A DNA stretch of 39,113 bases from Porphyromonadaceae bacterium UBA7572 (GTDB lineage: Bacteria; Bacteroidota; Bacteroidia; Bacteroidales; Muribaculaceae). Of this stretch, positions 23,997 through 32,647 are shown one piece after another (the first letter of the stretch is position 1; every line of letters begins with the position of its first letter). The stretch spans positions 4,188-43,300 of the forward strand of contig DLLC01000038.1 of assembly GCA_002476625.1 (NCBI GenBank), in the 5' to 3' direction. The translations under genes were made by a program, and so were the position numbers. The notes under the pieces were generated by a model. That model was given only the letters and a program-made list of their open reading frames with translations, made no database searches and was not told where the DNA came from.

Positions 23997-24863
23997 ATGG
24001 CTTCTACTTACGGTAAATTGCTTTTGTCGGTCTATGAACTTGAAGGACTGCTGCTTGTGCTGGAAAAGCACGGCACCGACACCCCTGCTTCGGTGATTGA
24101 GTTGATCAAGCAGAAAGCCGCTTTGGTGGCCGACGAGGCACAAAGCGTGCAATTTCCAGAGCATACGGTGGAGGATGAGATGATGGATGCCGCTCTTAAC
24201 GAGGGTGAGCAGAATGATGAACAGGATGCCGCTTCCTCTGTGGCTGAAGATGGCCAGGGTGAGGTACCGGAGGTAGCTGACATTGCTGAAACCGATCACG
24301 CCTCCACGTCAGCCGGCGAGGCCACCGACACGCCACCCCAGTTTGTGAAGTGCCCAGATTGTGGCAAGACGCTGCCCGCAGGCTACACATTCTGCAACGA
24401 GTGTGGCTGCCCACTTGGCGCCGACCCTCAGAATAACGGTGCGCAGGAGGAGTCGGCCCCCATCGAGGAGGACGAAACCGACTTTGTGGAGCCAGCCACG
24501 GAACTTCCCCATACCGACGACCCACTGGATGCCGACGATGAGGAATTTGAGGAAGTGGAAACGGAGGAAGAGGAGGAAATTATGGACGATGACGATGCTG
24601 ACAGCGAGTTGAGCATCGGTGATAAACTTCACCGCGGAATGGCCAAGAATATGCGTTCGGCCTTCTCTATCAACGACAGTGTCCGCTTCCGTCGCGAGCT
24701 CTTCGGCAACAGCCAGGCCGAATACAACGACGCTCTCGACATGGTGCAGTCGATGCACTCGTTTGCCGAGGCAGAGGAGTATTTTTACGACGACCTCGAA
24801 TGGGACGCCTCCAACGAGGTGGTAAAAGACTTTATGGAAGTGGTGAGACGGCATTTCCTCTAA
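23997..24863 (+). CDS. Zinc-ribbon and acidic-linker protein, function unknown
   Basis: A 288-residue cytoplasmic protein in four parts. An N-terminal helical part (1-45, SVYELEGLLLVLEKHG) is followed by a first acidic linker. A four-Cys zinc ribbon (CPDCGK...CNECGCPLG, about 117-137) comes next, then a very acidic stretch (about 150-210, many Glu/Asp in a row). The C-terminal domain (about 212-288) contains SINDSVRFRRELFGN, MVQSMHSFAEAEEYF, LEWDASNEVV and DFMEVVRRHF. I recognise the C-terminal pattern as a conserved Bacteroidales module without known function. No enzymatic motif is seen. The acidic region could mimic nucleic acid or bind basic proteins. It sits between the DD-peptidase and rsmI genes, both more than 45 bases away. 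Confidence 0.75.
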   Translation: MASTYGKLLLSVYELEGLLLVLEKHGTDTPASVIELIKQKAALVADEAQSVQFPEHTVEDEMMDAALNEGEQNDEQDAASSVAEDGQGEVPEVADIAETDHASTSAGEATDTPPQFVKCPDCGKTLPAGYTFCNECGCPLGADPQNNGAQEESAPIEEDETDFVEPATELPHTDDPLDADDEEFEEVETEEEEEIMDDDDADSELSIGDKLHRGMAKNMRSAFSINDSVRFRRELFGNSQAEYNDALDMVQSMHSFAEAEEYFYDDLEWDASNEVVKDFMEVVRRHFL

Positions 24864-24912
24864 TCACAAAAAAATCATTCAAACAAAAGTATAAACTAAC
24901 AGGATTCACAAT

Positions 24913-25665
24913 ATGGCGGGCAAACTTTACATAGTGCCAACACCTGTGGGAAATCTCGACGACATGACCCCCCGTGCCATTGCGGTACTGAAAGCGGCGC
25001 ACTTGGTGCTTGCTGAGGACACTCGCACCAGTGGCGTGCTGATGAAGCACTTTGGCATCACCACGCCTATGCGAAGCCATCACAAATTTAATGAGCACGG
25101 CACCATTTCTGGTCTTGTGGACGAATTGCAGGGTGGTAGCGTCATAGCCCTTGTGACCGACGCTGGCACCCCCGCCATCAGCGACCCCGGCTTTCTGCTG
25201 GTGCGCGAATGCCGCCGCCACGCAATAGAGGTGGAAACGCTGCCCGGCGCCACTGCCTTTGTGCCGGCCTTAGTCAATTCTGGCCTGCCTTGTGAGCGGT
25301 TCTCTTTTGAGGGCTTCCTGCCGCAAAAGAAAGGACGCGCCTCGCGGCTGGAGTCGCTCGCAGCCGAACCACGCACTATGATTTTCTATGAGTCGCCTAT
25401 GCGCCTGGTGAAGACCCTTGAGCAGATGGCAGAGGTGTTTGGCCCAGAGCGTGAGGCATCGGTGAGCCGTGAAATATCCAAAATCCACAACACCACCCAT
25501 AATGGCACACTTGCCGAGCTTGCCGCTTACTTCAAGGCCAACGCCCCGCGTGGCGAAATCGTGCTGGTGGTGGAAGGCAAGCCTGCGGAGGCCGCCGTGA
25601 AAGTGGATAAATACGCCAAATTCAAGCAAAAGCATATTAATCAACTAAATGATTTAGAATTATGA
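24913..25665 (+). CDS. rsmI: 16S rRNA (cytidine1402-2'-O)-methyltransferase
   Basis: RsmI methylates the ribose of C1402 in the 16S rRNA decoding centre, using SAM. The 250-residue product has the tetrapyrrole-methylase fold and RsmI signatures: LYIVPTPVGNLDDMTPRA at 5-22, LAEDTRTSG at 33-41, the TDAGTPAISDPG loop near 80-91, and FYESPMRLVKTL. It is shorter than E. coli RsmI (286) because it lacks most of the C-terminal extension. Its stop overlaps the start of the following lipoprotein gene by 4 bases (ATGA), giving translational coupling. Confidence 0.95.
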   Translation: MAGKLYIVPTPVGNLDDMTPRAIAVLKAAHLVLAEDTRTSGVLMKHFGITTPMRSHHKFNEHGTISGLVDELQGGSVIALVTDAGTPAISDPGFLLVRECRRHAIEVETLPGATAFVPALVNSGLPCERFSFEGFLPQKKGRASRLESLAAEPRTMIFYESPMRLVKTLEQMAEVFGPEREASVSREISKIHNTTHNGTLAELAAYFKANAPRGEIVLVVEGKPAEAAVKVDKYAKFKQKHINQLNDLEL

Positions 25666-26561
25666 AAAAGATTGTAATCATCTCGTTGGCGTTTTTCGCC
25701 GTTTCTTCGCTCTCTGTTTCATGTAAAAAGGGCGCAGAAGAAAAGAAAGTGAATACCGATTCTATTGAAAATGTGGAGTTGAAGGGAGAACTTGCTTCTG
25801 TGAATGCTCAAAAGGACTCTCTTAATACACTGATGAACGACATCGCTGATGGCATGAATCAGATTCTTGATGTTCAGAATGTGATGAGCGGCTCAAACCT
25901 CGGATCCGAAACTATGGACCAGAAGAACCGTCTGCGCGACCAGGTGGTGGCCATTCAGGAGATGGTGAAGGACCGTCAGCGCCGCTTGAACGAGCTTGAA
26001 AAGCGACTGACTGCCTCTGGCGCTTATTCCGACGACCTGAAGAAGCAGGTGACCACGCTTAAAAAGCAACTCCAGAACCAAGAGAAAATCATTAACCAGC
26101 TCACCGCCGAATTGCAGGCAGCCAATGTGAAAATCGGCAAGCTGAATGTGCGCGTTGACTCTTTGCGCACCGAAAACACCCAGGTGAAGAGCGACCTGAA
26201 CGCCGAGAAGCAAAACGTGGCAGCAGAAAAAGCTCGCAACACCAGCCTCACCAACACGATGAATGAATGCTTCTATGTGATTGGGTCGAAGAAGGAGCTA
26301 AAGGAGCAGAAAATCATTGAGACCGGCTTCCTTCGTAAGACCAAGGTGATGGAAGGCGACTACACCAAGTCGTATTTCACCAAGGCCGACAAACGAACCC
26401 TCACACAGATCAATCTCCACAACAAAAAGGCGCAAGTGATGTCGAAACACCCTGCCGGCTCGTATGTGATTGAGGAAGTGGGCGGACAGAAAGTGCTGCG
26501 CATCACCAATCCTACCCGCTTCTGGGAACTCTCGAACTATCTTGTGGTGAAAGTTGGATAA
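25662..26561 (+). CDS. Coiled-coil lipoprotein, Cbp1-like
   Basis: A 299-residue lipoprotein. The signal ends at SVSC (about Cys21) followed by KKGAEEKK. Residues about 40-215 are almost entirely coiled coil, with repeated heptads (ELEKRL, QVTTLKKQLQ, QLTAELQ, LRTENTQVK). A conserved C-terminal globular domain (about 225-299) reads YVIGSKKELKEQKIIETG then FTKADKRTLTQI and ends WELSNYLVVKVG. From memory this organisation matches Bacteroides proteins annotated as Cbp1 collagen-binding adhesins; I treat that as tentative. It could equally be a general envelope-spanning coiled coil. It is coupled to rsmI by ATGA overlap and followed by a terminator. Confidence 0.78.
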   Translation: MKKIVIISLAFFAVSSLSVSCKKGAEEKKVNTDSIENVELKGELASVNAQKDSLNTLMNDIADGMNQILDVQNVMSGSNLGSETMDQKNRLRDQVVAIQEMVKDRQRRLNELEKRLTASGAYSDDLKKQVTTLKKQLQNQEKIINQLTAELQAANVKIGKLNVRVDSLRTENTQVKSDLNAEKQNVAAEKARNTSLTNTMNECFYVIGSKKELKEQKIIETGFLRKTKVMEGDYTKSYFTKADKRTLTQINLHNKKAQVMSKHPAGSYVIEEVGGQKVLRITNPTRFWELSNYLVVKVG

Positions 26562-26582
26562 GATACGATAAACAATAGATAT

Positions 26583-26612
26583 AGGGGCTTAATTCCGTTA
26601 AGCCTCTTTTTT
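26583..26612 (+). terminator. Terminator after the coiled-coil lipoprotein gene
   Basis: AGGGGCTTAA pairs with TTAAGCCTCT (one G-U) around a 5-base loop and is followed by a T-rich run. It separates the rsmI operon from the glycerate kinase gene. Confidence 0.85.
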
Positions 26613-26639
26613 CTTTTTACTTCTCTTTGGCAAGAAACG

Positions 26640-27752
26640 ATGAAGGTGGTATTGGCTTTCGACAAATTTAAGGGTGTGGCCACTTCGCGTGAGTTGGCCT
26701 TGGCTGCCCGCATGGGTATTCTTGAAGCGGTGCCAGAGGCAAAGGTCGTGGCTATACCCTGTGCTGATGGAGGAGAGGGCACGTTGGCTGCCCTTTCCAC
26801 GCCTGCCGACCGGATAATTGCCGTGGATGTGACAGGTCCGCTGCCCGATATGCGTGTGAAAGCCGAATATGCCTTGCACCATCACACTGCCATCGTGGAG
26901 CTGGCTTCCGCCAGCGGACTTGCTTTGCTGCCTGAAGCGCGGCGCAATGTGATGCACGCCACTACACTGGGCACGGGTATGCTGCTGAGGCATGCCATAA
27001 GCCAAGGTGCACGGCATGTGGTGATGGGAATAGGCGGCAGTGCCTCTAACGATTGTGGCATGGGGCTGCTCTCGGCTTTGGGCTTCCGTTTTCTCGACCA
27101 AGCGGGGCGTGAACTGACACCATGTGGCGCGAGCTTGCCAGATGTGACACGAGTGGACTGCAGTGGGGTGGATAAGGCCGTGCTCTCCACTCAGTTTGAT
27201 GTGATTACCGATGTGGACAATCCTTTGTGCGGCCCACAAGGCGCTGCCGCGGTGTATGCCCCCCAGAAAGGCGCATCAGCACAGCAAGTGCAGCTACTTG
27301 ATGAGGGAGCGCGGCACTTTTCAGCATTGATGCCCTGTGGCGTGGCCGACACTCCGGGAGCTGGAGCCGCTGGAGGTGTGGGGGCGGGCATGTTGGCATT
27401 CTTGAATGCCACCCTTTATCCAGGCGCAGGCGCTATACTTCGCTTTCTGAAGGTGGAGGACGCTATAAAAGACGCTGATTTGGTGATGACGGGCGAAGGC
27501 AGAATCGACGCGAGCACCAGCCATGGCAAGCTCCCTTACGCAGTGGCGCGGCTGTGCGCGCGGCACCATGTGCCTGTGGTGGCACTATGCGGCGCGCTCG
27601 ACGGCGATGCACCCAGTGCATTTGCCTCGGTGCGGTGCATCAACCCCCTTCCGGTGGACTTGCCCACGGCTCTGCTGCCCAATATGTGCCTTGCACGCGT
27701 GACGAGCGCCACTAAAAAGATAATAGATAATATCATTAACGATAATAATTAA
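26640..27752 (+). CDS. Glycerate kinase, type 1 (GlxK/GarK family)
   Basis: Phosphorylates D-glycerate, probably to 2-phosphoglycerate, feeding lower glycolysis. The 370-residue product has the PF02595 patterns: VVLAFDKFKG at 3-11, CADGGEGT at 41-48, VMGIGGSASNDCGMGLLSALGF, FDVITDVDNPLCGPQGAA, and GEGRIDASTSHGKLP. Length is normal (about 370-380). The ATG at 26640 lies shortly after the preceding terminator; a weak -7 match TCTCTTTG (26622-26629) would leave a very short leader. Its stop codon is directly followed by the ATG of the GH89 gene, so the two are one transcription unit. Confidence 0.94.
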   Translation: MKVVLAFDKFKGVATSRELALAARMGILEAVPEAKVVAIPCADGGEGTLAALSTPADRIIAVDVTGPLPDMRVKAEYALHHHTAIVELASASGLALLPEARRNVMHATTLGTGMLLRHAISQGARHVVMGIGGSASNDCGMGLLSALGFRFLDQAGRELTPCGASLPDVTRVDCSGVDKAVLSTQFDVITDVDNPLCGPQGAAAVYAPQKGASAQQVQLLDEGARHFSALMPCGVADTPGAGAAGGVGAGMLAFLNATLYPGAGAILRFLKVEDAIKDADLVMTGEGRIDASTSHGKLPYAVARLCARHHVPVVALCGALDGDAPSAFASVRCINPLPVDLPTALLPNMCLARVTSATKKIIDNIINDNN

Positions 27753-29945
27753 ATGAATAAAAGAAGACTTGTAACATCTGTTTCGTGTGTGATGCTGGCG
27801 ATAGCCACTCTACTGGCTGCCAACACACAAGAGGAAGAGGCTATGGCACTGGCCAAACGCCTTTCGCCTCGCCTGGCTCAAAAAGTGGAGTTTAAGCAGG
27901 GCAAGAAAAAAAGTGCCGATTATTTCACGCTGTCGAACCATGGCGACAAGGTGCTGATTACAGCCAACAACGCCAACTCAATGGCTGTGGGCTTGAACCG
28001 CTATCTGAAAAAATATTGCCACACCACGGTGTCGTGGTATGCTGATATTGCCGTGGATTTGCCTGCCACGCTTCCGCTGGTGGCTCAGGCAGAGACGGTG
28101 GACGCCCGTGTGCCCCAACGCTTTTTCCTCAACTATTGCACCTTTGGCTACACGATGCCATTCTACGACTGGAACGACTGGGAGCGCGTGATCGACTGGA
28201 TGGCGCTCAACGGTGTGAATATGCCACTCGCCATTACTGGTCAGGAAAGTGTGTGGTACAACGTGTGGCGCGACATGGGCATGAGCGATGAGCAGGTGCG
28301 CAGTTATTTCACCGGTCCGGTGTATCTGCCTTGGCACCGTATGGCCAATATTGACGTGTGGTGTGGTCCGCTGCCCAAAGAATGGCTCGACGGACAGGTG
28401 TCGCTCCAGCAAAAAATCCTTTCCCGTGAGCGCGCCCTGAATATGCGTCCCGTGTTGCCAGCCTTTGCCGGCCATGTGCCCAAGCAGCTAACCGAACTTT
28501 TTCCAAAGGCCGACATTAAGCCGCTTGACCCTTGGGACGGATTCGACAAGTCGTGCCAGACCTATTTCCTCAATTCAGAAGACCCGCTCTATGCCAAGAT
28601 TCAGCGCAAGTTTTTGGAGGAGCAGACGCGCCTGTTTGGCACCGACCATATCTATGGCATCGACTTGTTTAACGAAATGGAGGCGCCGAGCTACGATTGC
28701 GATTATATCAGCGGCCTGTCGAAGCACGTTTACGAGTCGCTGAGGGCCGTCGATAAAGATGCCGAGTGGCTTCAAATGGGCTGGTTTCTGTATTATCAAC
28801 GCAATAAATGGAACAAGGACGTGACTAAAGCCATGCTCACGGCACTGCCACAGGGCAAGATGACGATGCTCGACTATTTCTGTGAGCGTATGGAGGTGTG
28901 GCGTATGCACGATAAATTCTATGGGCAGCCTTACATCTGGTGCTATTTAGGCAACTTTGGCGGCAACTCCGTGGTGCAAGGCAATGTGAAGAAGTCGGGC
29001 GAACTTTTAGAGACAGCTTTGAAAGACGGTGGCTCAAATTTGAAGGGTATAGGCTCCACGCTCGAGGGATTTGATGTGCAGCAGTTCCCATTTGAATACA
29101 TTTTCGACAAGGCTTGGAACTTTGGCGCAACAGATGCCGACGCCGTGAAACTGGTGGCCGACTGCCATGCCGACCAGCCCGATGAGAACGTGCGCGAGGC
29201 TTGGAGCGTGCTCTACAACAAGGTGCTCACATCCCATGCCACCACTTGGCGCGGAACTGCCGCCAACGGATTTCCGCTGTTCAAGAAGCTGACTAAGCGC
29301 TGTCGGGCATTTGCCGATATGAAAGCCCTCAATGAGGCGTGGCAGTTGCTGCTGAAGCAAAAAAGCGCCACGGTGGACGCTGCAAAGCTCGATTTGATTT
29401 GGACGGGGCGTGAACTGTTAGGCAACCTGTTTGGGTATGAGAAAACTGCATTCGACTCTGCGTATGTGGCACGCGACACTGTGCTGATGCACGAAAAGGC
29501 GTATGTGATGCGATCTCTTCTGGCAGATCTTGACGCTCTCAATTCCTTGCACCCTTATTGCACGGTGGATAAGTGGATAGAACAAGCCCGTGACCTTGGC
29601 CAGACTCCAGGGGTGAAGGACTATTACGAGATGAATGCCCGTAGGCTCATCACCACATGGGGTGGCGACCTCAACGACTATGCTGTGCGCAATTACAGTG
29701 GCATTATCGCCAACTATCAGGCTAAGCGATGGGACATTTACATTGACGAAGCTTTCCGCTCTGTTCGCACTGGCACTGCCTTCCGCGACAAGGAGCGCAC
29801 TGCCGCCACCCACCAGTTTGAACAGGCGTTTGCCGAAAAGCATGGTGAGGAGTTTCCAAAGTACGAGGGTCTGGAGCTGCTCTCCTTCTCCCGCGCCCTT
29901 GCCTCTAAATACGCCATCGAGCTCCACGCGTGGCTCGGGAAATAG
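27753..29945 (+). CDS. Alpha-N-acetylglucosaminidase, GH89 (NAGLU family)
   Basis: Releases terminal alpha-linked GlcNAc, as found in gastric mucin O-glycans and heparan sulfate. The 730-residue protein has a signal peptide (about 1-23) and the three NAGLU domains. Catalytic residues align with human NAGLU: acid/base Glu308 in IDLFNEMEAP (human Glu316) and nucleophile Glu438 in STLEGF (human Glu446), both at the same offset of 8. FLNYCTFGYTMPFYDWNDWERVIDWMALNG is the conserved N-terminal region (shown here only as FLNYCTFGYTMPF...). Secretion to periplasm or surface is expected. No SusC/SusD pair is adjacent. It points to host-glycan use in the gut. Confidence 0.94.
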   Translation: MNKRRLVTSVSCVMLAIATLLAANTQEEEAMALAKRLSPRLAQKVEFKQGKKKSADYFTLSNHGDKVLITANNANSMAVGLNRYLKKYCHTTVSWYADIAVDLPATLPLVAQAETVDARVPQRFFLNYCTFGYTMPFYDWNDWERVIDWMALNGVNMPLAITGQESVWYNVWRDMGMSDEQVRSYFTGPVYLPWHRMANIDVWCGPLPKEWLDGQVSLQQKILSRERALNMRPVLPAFAGHVPKQLTELFPKADIKPLDPWDGFDKSCQTYFLNSEDPLYAKIQRKFLEEQTRLFGTDHIYGIDLFNEMEAPSYDCDYISGLSKHVYESLRAVDKDAEWLQMGWFLYYQRNKWNKDVTKAMLTALPQGKMTMLDYFCERMEVWRMHDKFYGQPYIWCYLGNFGGNSVVQGNVKKSGELLETALKDGGSNLKGIGSTLEGFDVQQFPFEYIFDKAWNFGATDADAVKLVADCHADQPDENVREAWSVLYNKVLTSHATTWRGTAANGFPLFKKLTKRCRAFADMKALNEAWQLLLKQKSATVDAAKLDLIWTGRELLGNLFGYEKTAFDSAYVARDTVLMHEKAYVMRSLLADLDALNSLHPYCTVDKWIEQARDLGQTPGVKDYYEMNARRLITTWGGDLNDYAVRNYSGIIANYQAKRWDIYIDEAFRSVRTGTAFRDKERTAATHQFEQAFAEKHGEEFPKYEGLELLSFSRALASKYAIELHAWLGK

Positions 29946-29949
29946 GTTT

Positions 29950-30052
29950 GAGATTATAGGTTAGATAGGCTTATTGGGCATGATAGGCATATAATAGGCG
30001 TGGTCTTAATTTCTGATTTCTGACATCTAATTTCTTAATTCTAACTTCTTTT
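29950..30052. repeat. Low-complexity intergenic stretch before the AspT/YidE transporter
   Basis: Contains degenerate repeats of GATAGGC/ATAGGC (several between 29955 and 30000), followed by repeated TTCTGA/TTTCTTAATTCT units up to the promoter. No hairpin with a T run is evident, so how GH89 transcription ends here is unclear. Confidence 0.4.
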
Positions 30053-30054
30053 TG

Positions 30055-30062
30055 TACTTTTG
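30055..30062 (+). promoter_or_regulatory. -7 box of the AspT/YidE-type transporter gene
   Basis: TACTTTTG fits TAnnTTTG and covers the in-frame TTG at 30060, so that codon lies upstream of the transcription start. A TTTC at 30031-30034 is a one-mismatch -33 candidate 20 bases upstream. Confidence 0.55.
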
Positions 30063-30086
30063 CGTGGTTTTTTAGAAGCATTGCAC

Positions 30087-31748
30087 TTGGAACAGATTTT
30101 TAACATATTCTCGCAGCACACATCCCTTCAGGCTGTGATAGTCCTGTCGGTGATCTGTGCCACAGGTCTGATATTGGGTAAAGTGAAGGTGAGAGGCATA
30201 TCGCTTGGCGTGACCTTTGTGTTCTTCATAGGCATTCTGCTTGGGCACATTGGGATCTCGATAGACGCCAACGCTTTGCAGTTTGCCCAGGATTTTGGTT
30301 TGGCGCTTTTTGTGTATGCCCTGGGTGTGCAGGTGGGCCCTGGATTCTTCAGTTCGCTCCGCAAAGGAGGCGTAACACTCACGCTGCTGGCGTTGCTGCT
30401 GGTGGCCATTGGCACGGTGCTCACGGTGCTGATGCCTCTGGCATTCAACATATCCCTGCCTGATGCCGTGGGTGTGATGTGTGGCGCCACCACCAATACA
30501 CCAGCCCTCGGCGCCGCGCAGCAGACCCTCGCCCAGTTGCATCAGCCCACCACAGGGGCAGCCCTTGCCACCGCTGTCACTTACCCGCTTGGTGTGGTGG
30601 GTGTGATATTGGCGCTGCTGCTGATGCAGAAAGTGCTGGGGCATCATGGACGCATTGCCATAGCCCCCGACACGCGTGAAGACAGCACTTTTGTGGCGGC
30701 ATACCACATCAACAATCCCGGAGTGTTTGGCAAGCGCATAGGCGAATTGTCGGAAATCACACATGAGCATTTTGTGGTGTCGCGCCTGTGGCATAATGGA
30801 AAAGTGATTATTCCCTCGAGTGAGACTGTGCTCAACGAGGGCGACCGTATACTTGTGATCACCACTGCCACCGCCAGCGCGGCGATGACCCTCTTGTTTG
30901 GCGAGAAGGAAGACACCGACTTCAATAAAGATACGGTGGACTGGGACGCCATCGACAGCCGTCTGATTTCGCGTCGCATCGTGGTCACGAAGTCGGATAT
31001 CAACGGCAAGCGGCTTGGGGCGCTGCGTCTGCGTAACCACTATGGCGTGAACGTAACCCGCATTTATCGTAGCGGTATGCGACTGCTCGCTACCCCTGAT
31101 TTGCGCATTCAGCTCGGCGACCGCATCACGGTGGTGGGCGAGGAGGCCGCCATTAGGAATGTGGAGCACCTGATGGGTAACCTTGTGGCCGACCTCGACG
31201 AGCCTAATTTGATTTCTATATTCATCGGGCTTACGCTTGGATTGCTGCTCGGATTGATTCCGATAGCGCTTCCCGGCATTTCTGCGCCGGTGCGCCTCGG
31301 GCTTGCCGGTGGCCCAATCATCGCGGGCATATTGATGGGGTCGTTCGGTCCGCGCCTTCATATGGTCACCTACACCACGCAGAGCGCCAATCTGCTGATG
31401 CGCCGTCTGGGACTTTCGCTTTATTTGGCGTGCCTGGGGCTGAGTTCAGGCACCGACTTCTTTGCCACGGTGATGCGCCCTGAGGGTGTGCTGTGGGTGG
31501 TGTTAGGTTTTGCGCTCACTGTGGTACCGGTGCTGATAGTGGGCTATTTGGCATTGCGTGTGTTTAAAATCGACTTTGCCGTGATTTGCGGCATGCTGTG
31601 TGGCGCAATGGCCAACCCCATGGCGCTCGACTATGCGCGCGACACGCTCAAGAGCGACCGCGCCTCGGTGGCATACACCACGGTGTATCCGCTCTGCATG
31701 TTCACCCGTGTGGTGCTGGCGCAGATTATACTATTGATTTTCCTTTAA
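30087..31748 (+). CDS. AspT/YidE-type transporter with two TrkA-C domains
   Basis: A predicted inner-membrane anion or amino-acid exchanger of about 553 residues. The first membrane block (about 10-185) starts QAVIVLSVICATGLILGKVKV and has GISLGVTFVFFIGILLGH. Two cytoplasmic TrkA-C (RCK-C) domains (about 195-270 and 285-365) show GKRIGEL...NEGDRILVI and GKRLGALRLRN...QLGDRITVVG. A second membrane block follows (about 370-553). This is the YidE/AspT layout (aspartate:alanine exchanger family), but no substrate can be named. The longest frame starts at TTG 30060, inside the promoter box; no ATG exists near, so TTG 30081 or 30087 is the likely start. The SGNH gene follows after 31 bases. Confidence 0.88.
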   Translation: MEQIFNIFSQHTSLQAVIVLSVICATGLILGKVKVRGISLGVTFVFFIGILLGHIGISIDANALQFAQDFGLALFVYALGVQVGPGFFSSLRKGGVTLTLLALLLVAIGTVLTVLMPLAFNISLPDAVGVMCGATTNTPALGAAQQTLAQLHQPTTGAALATAVTYPLGVVGVILALLLMQKVLGHHGRIAIAPDTREDSTFVAAYHINNPGVFGKRIGELSEITHEHFVVSRLWHNGKVIIPSSETVLNEGDRILVITTATASAAMTLLFGEKEDTDFNKDTVDWDAIDSRLISRRIVVTKSDINGKRLGALRLRNHYGVNVTRIYRSGMRLLATPDLRIQLGDRITVVGEEAAIRNVEHLMGNLVADLDEPNLISIFIGLTLGLLLGLIPIALPGISAPVRLGLAGGPIIAGILMGSFGPRLHMVTYTTQSANLLMRRLGLSLYLACLGLSSGTDFFATVMRPEGVLWVVLGFALTVVPVLIVGYLALRVFKIDFAVICGMLCGAMANPMALDYARDTLKSDRASVAYTTVYPLCMFTRVVLAQIILLIFL

Positions 31749-31779
31749 TGCATTAACGCAAATATTCAAAACCTTTACG

Positions 31780-32466
31780 ATGAGAAAAATTTTATTCTGC
31801 GCATTGGCAATGCTGAGCCTCACGATGGTGTCGGCTCAGGAAAAATGGACAGGCATATCGCGATATGCCGCTCAAAACGACAGCATATTGTCGCTGCCAG
31901 CCGACCCCTACCGTGTGGTGCTGCTGGGCAATTCCATCACCGACTTTTGGCCTACGCGTAGCCCTGAGTTTTTTGCAAAGCATCCCCATCTTGTGTGCAG
32001 GGGCATCAGCGGACAAACCTCTTATCAGATGCTGGTGCGCTTCCGCGAAGATGTGGTGCGGCTTCGCCCCAAGGCGGTGGTGATCAACTGTGGCACCAAT
32101 GATATAGCCGAGAATGGCAAGATTCCTTACGTGGAGGACAACACGATGGGCAATATCATGTCGATGGTGGAAATAGCCAACGCCAACCACATCAAGGTGT
32201 ATCTGTCATCGGTACTGCCATCGAAATGTATGTACTGGGCAAAGAATATAGCCGGTGTGCAGGATAAGATAGCGAGCATAAACGTGCGCATCAAGGCCTA
32301 TGCCAAGGCGCAGGGACTCGCCTATATCGACTATTACACGCCTATGGTGTATGGCGCCGACCGTGAACTTAACCCTGCCTACACTAAAGATGGTGTGCAC
32401 CCCAATGCCGCAGGCTATGCAGTGATGGAAATGGAGCTTCTTCAGACTATCTATCCCGTTAGGTAG
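31780..32466 (+). CDS. SGNH/GDSL-family hydrolase
   Basis: A secreted esterase of 228 residues with a signal peptide ending SAQ (about residue 20). The SGNH blocks are complete: VVLLGNSIT with nucleophile Ser52, the Gly of block II in RGISGQT, CGTND with Asn107, and DGVHPN with the catalytic Asp204 and His207. Such enzymes usually remove acetyl groups from glycans or act on lipids. It is probably co-transcribed with the transporter 31 bases upstream. In this neighbourhood (GH89, surface glycan genes) carbohydrate deacetylation is the most plausible role, but this is inference. Confidence 0.92.
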   Translation: MRKILFCALAMLSLTMVSAQEKWTGISRYAAQNDSILSLPADPYRVVLLGNSITDFWPTRSPEFFAKHPHLVCRGISGQTSYQMLVRFREDVVRLRPKAVVINCGTNDIAENGKIPYVEDNTMGNIMSMVEIANANHIKVYLSSVLPSKCMYWAKNIAGVQDKIASINVRIKAYAKAQGLAYIDYYTPMVYGADRELNPAYTKDGVHPNAAGYAVMEMELLQTIYPVR

Positions 32467-32533
32467 ATGCATTGCTCTTAAAATGAGCGGCAAATGGTCA
32501 AAATGTCTGTTTTTTCGTTCGATAATTACCCGT

Positions 32534-32567
32534 TTTGCTGTTTTTTGGCGAATAATTATTACCTTTG
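32534..32567 (+). promoter_or_regulatory. Promoter of the PCMD-barrel-calycin cluster
   Basis: TTTG (32534-32537) and TACCTTTG (32560-32567) are 22 bases apart, one more than usual. A second TTTG (32544-32547) is too close. The leader to ATG 32648 is about 75 bases. Confidence 0.6.
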
Positions 32568-32647
32568 CATTTGGTATATTGGATTAGAATCGTTTATCGG
32601 CCTCTATGCCCACTGTTACAAAATTAATTATTATCGTTCAGAAAACT

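Noticed and set aside
30072..31361. Long open frame (429 codons) on the minus strand inside the transporter gene
   Set aside because: It is antisense to a well-conserved membrane protein with TrkA-C domains, its translation is His/Gln/Arg-rich without any family pattern, and it has no start context. It arises from GC-biased codon use.
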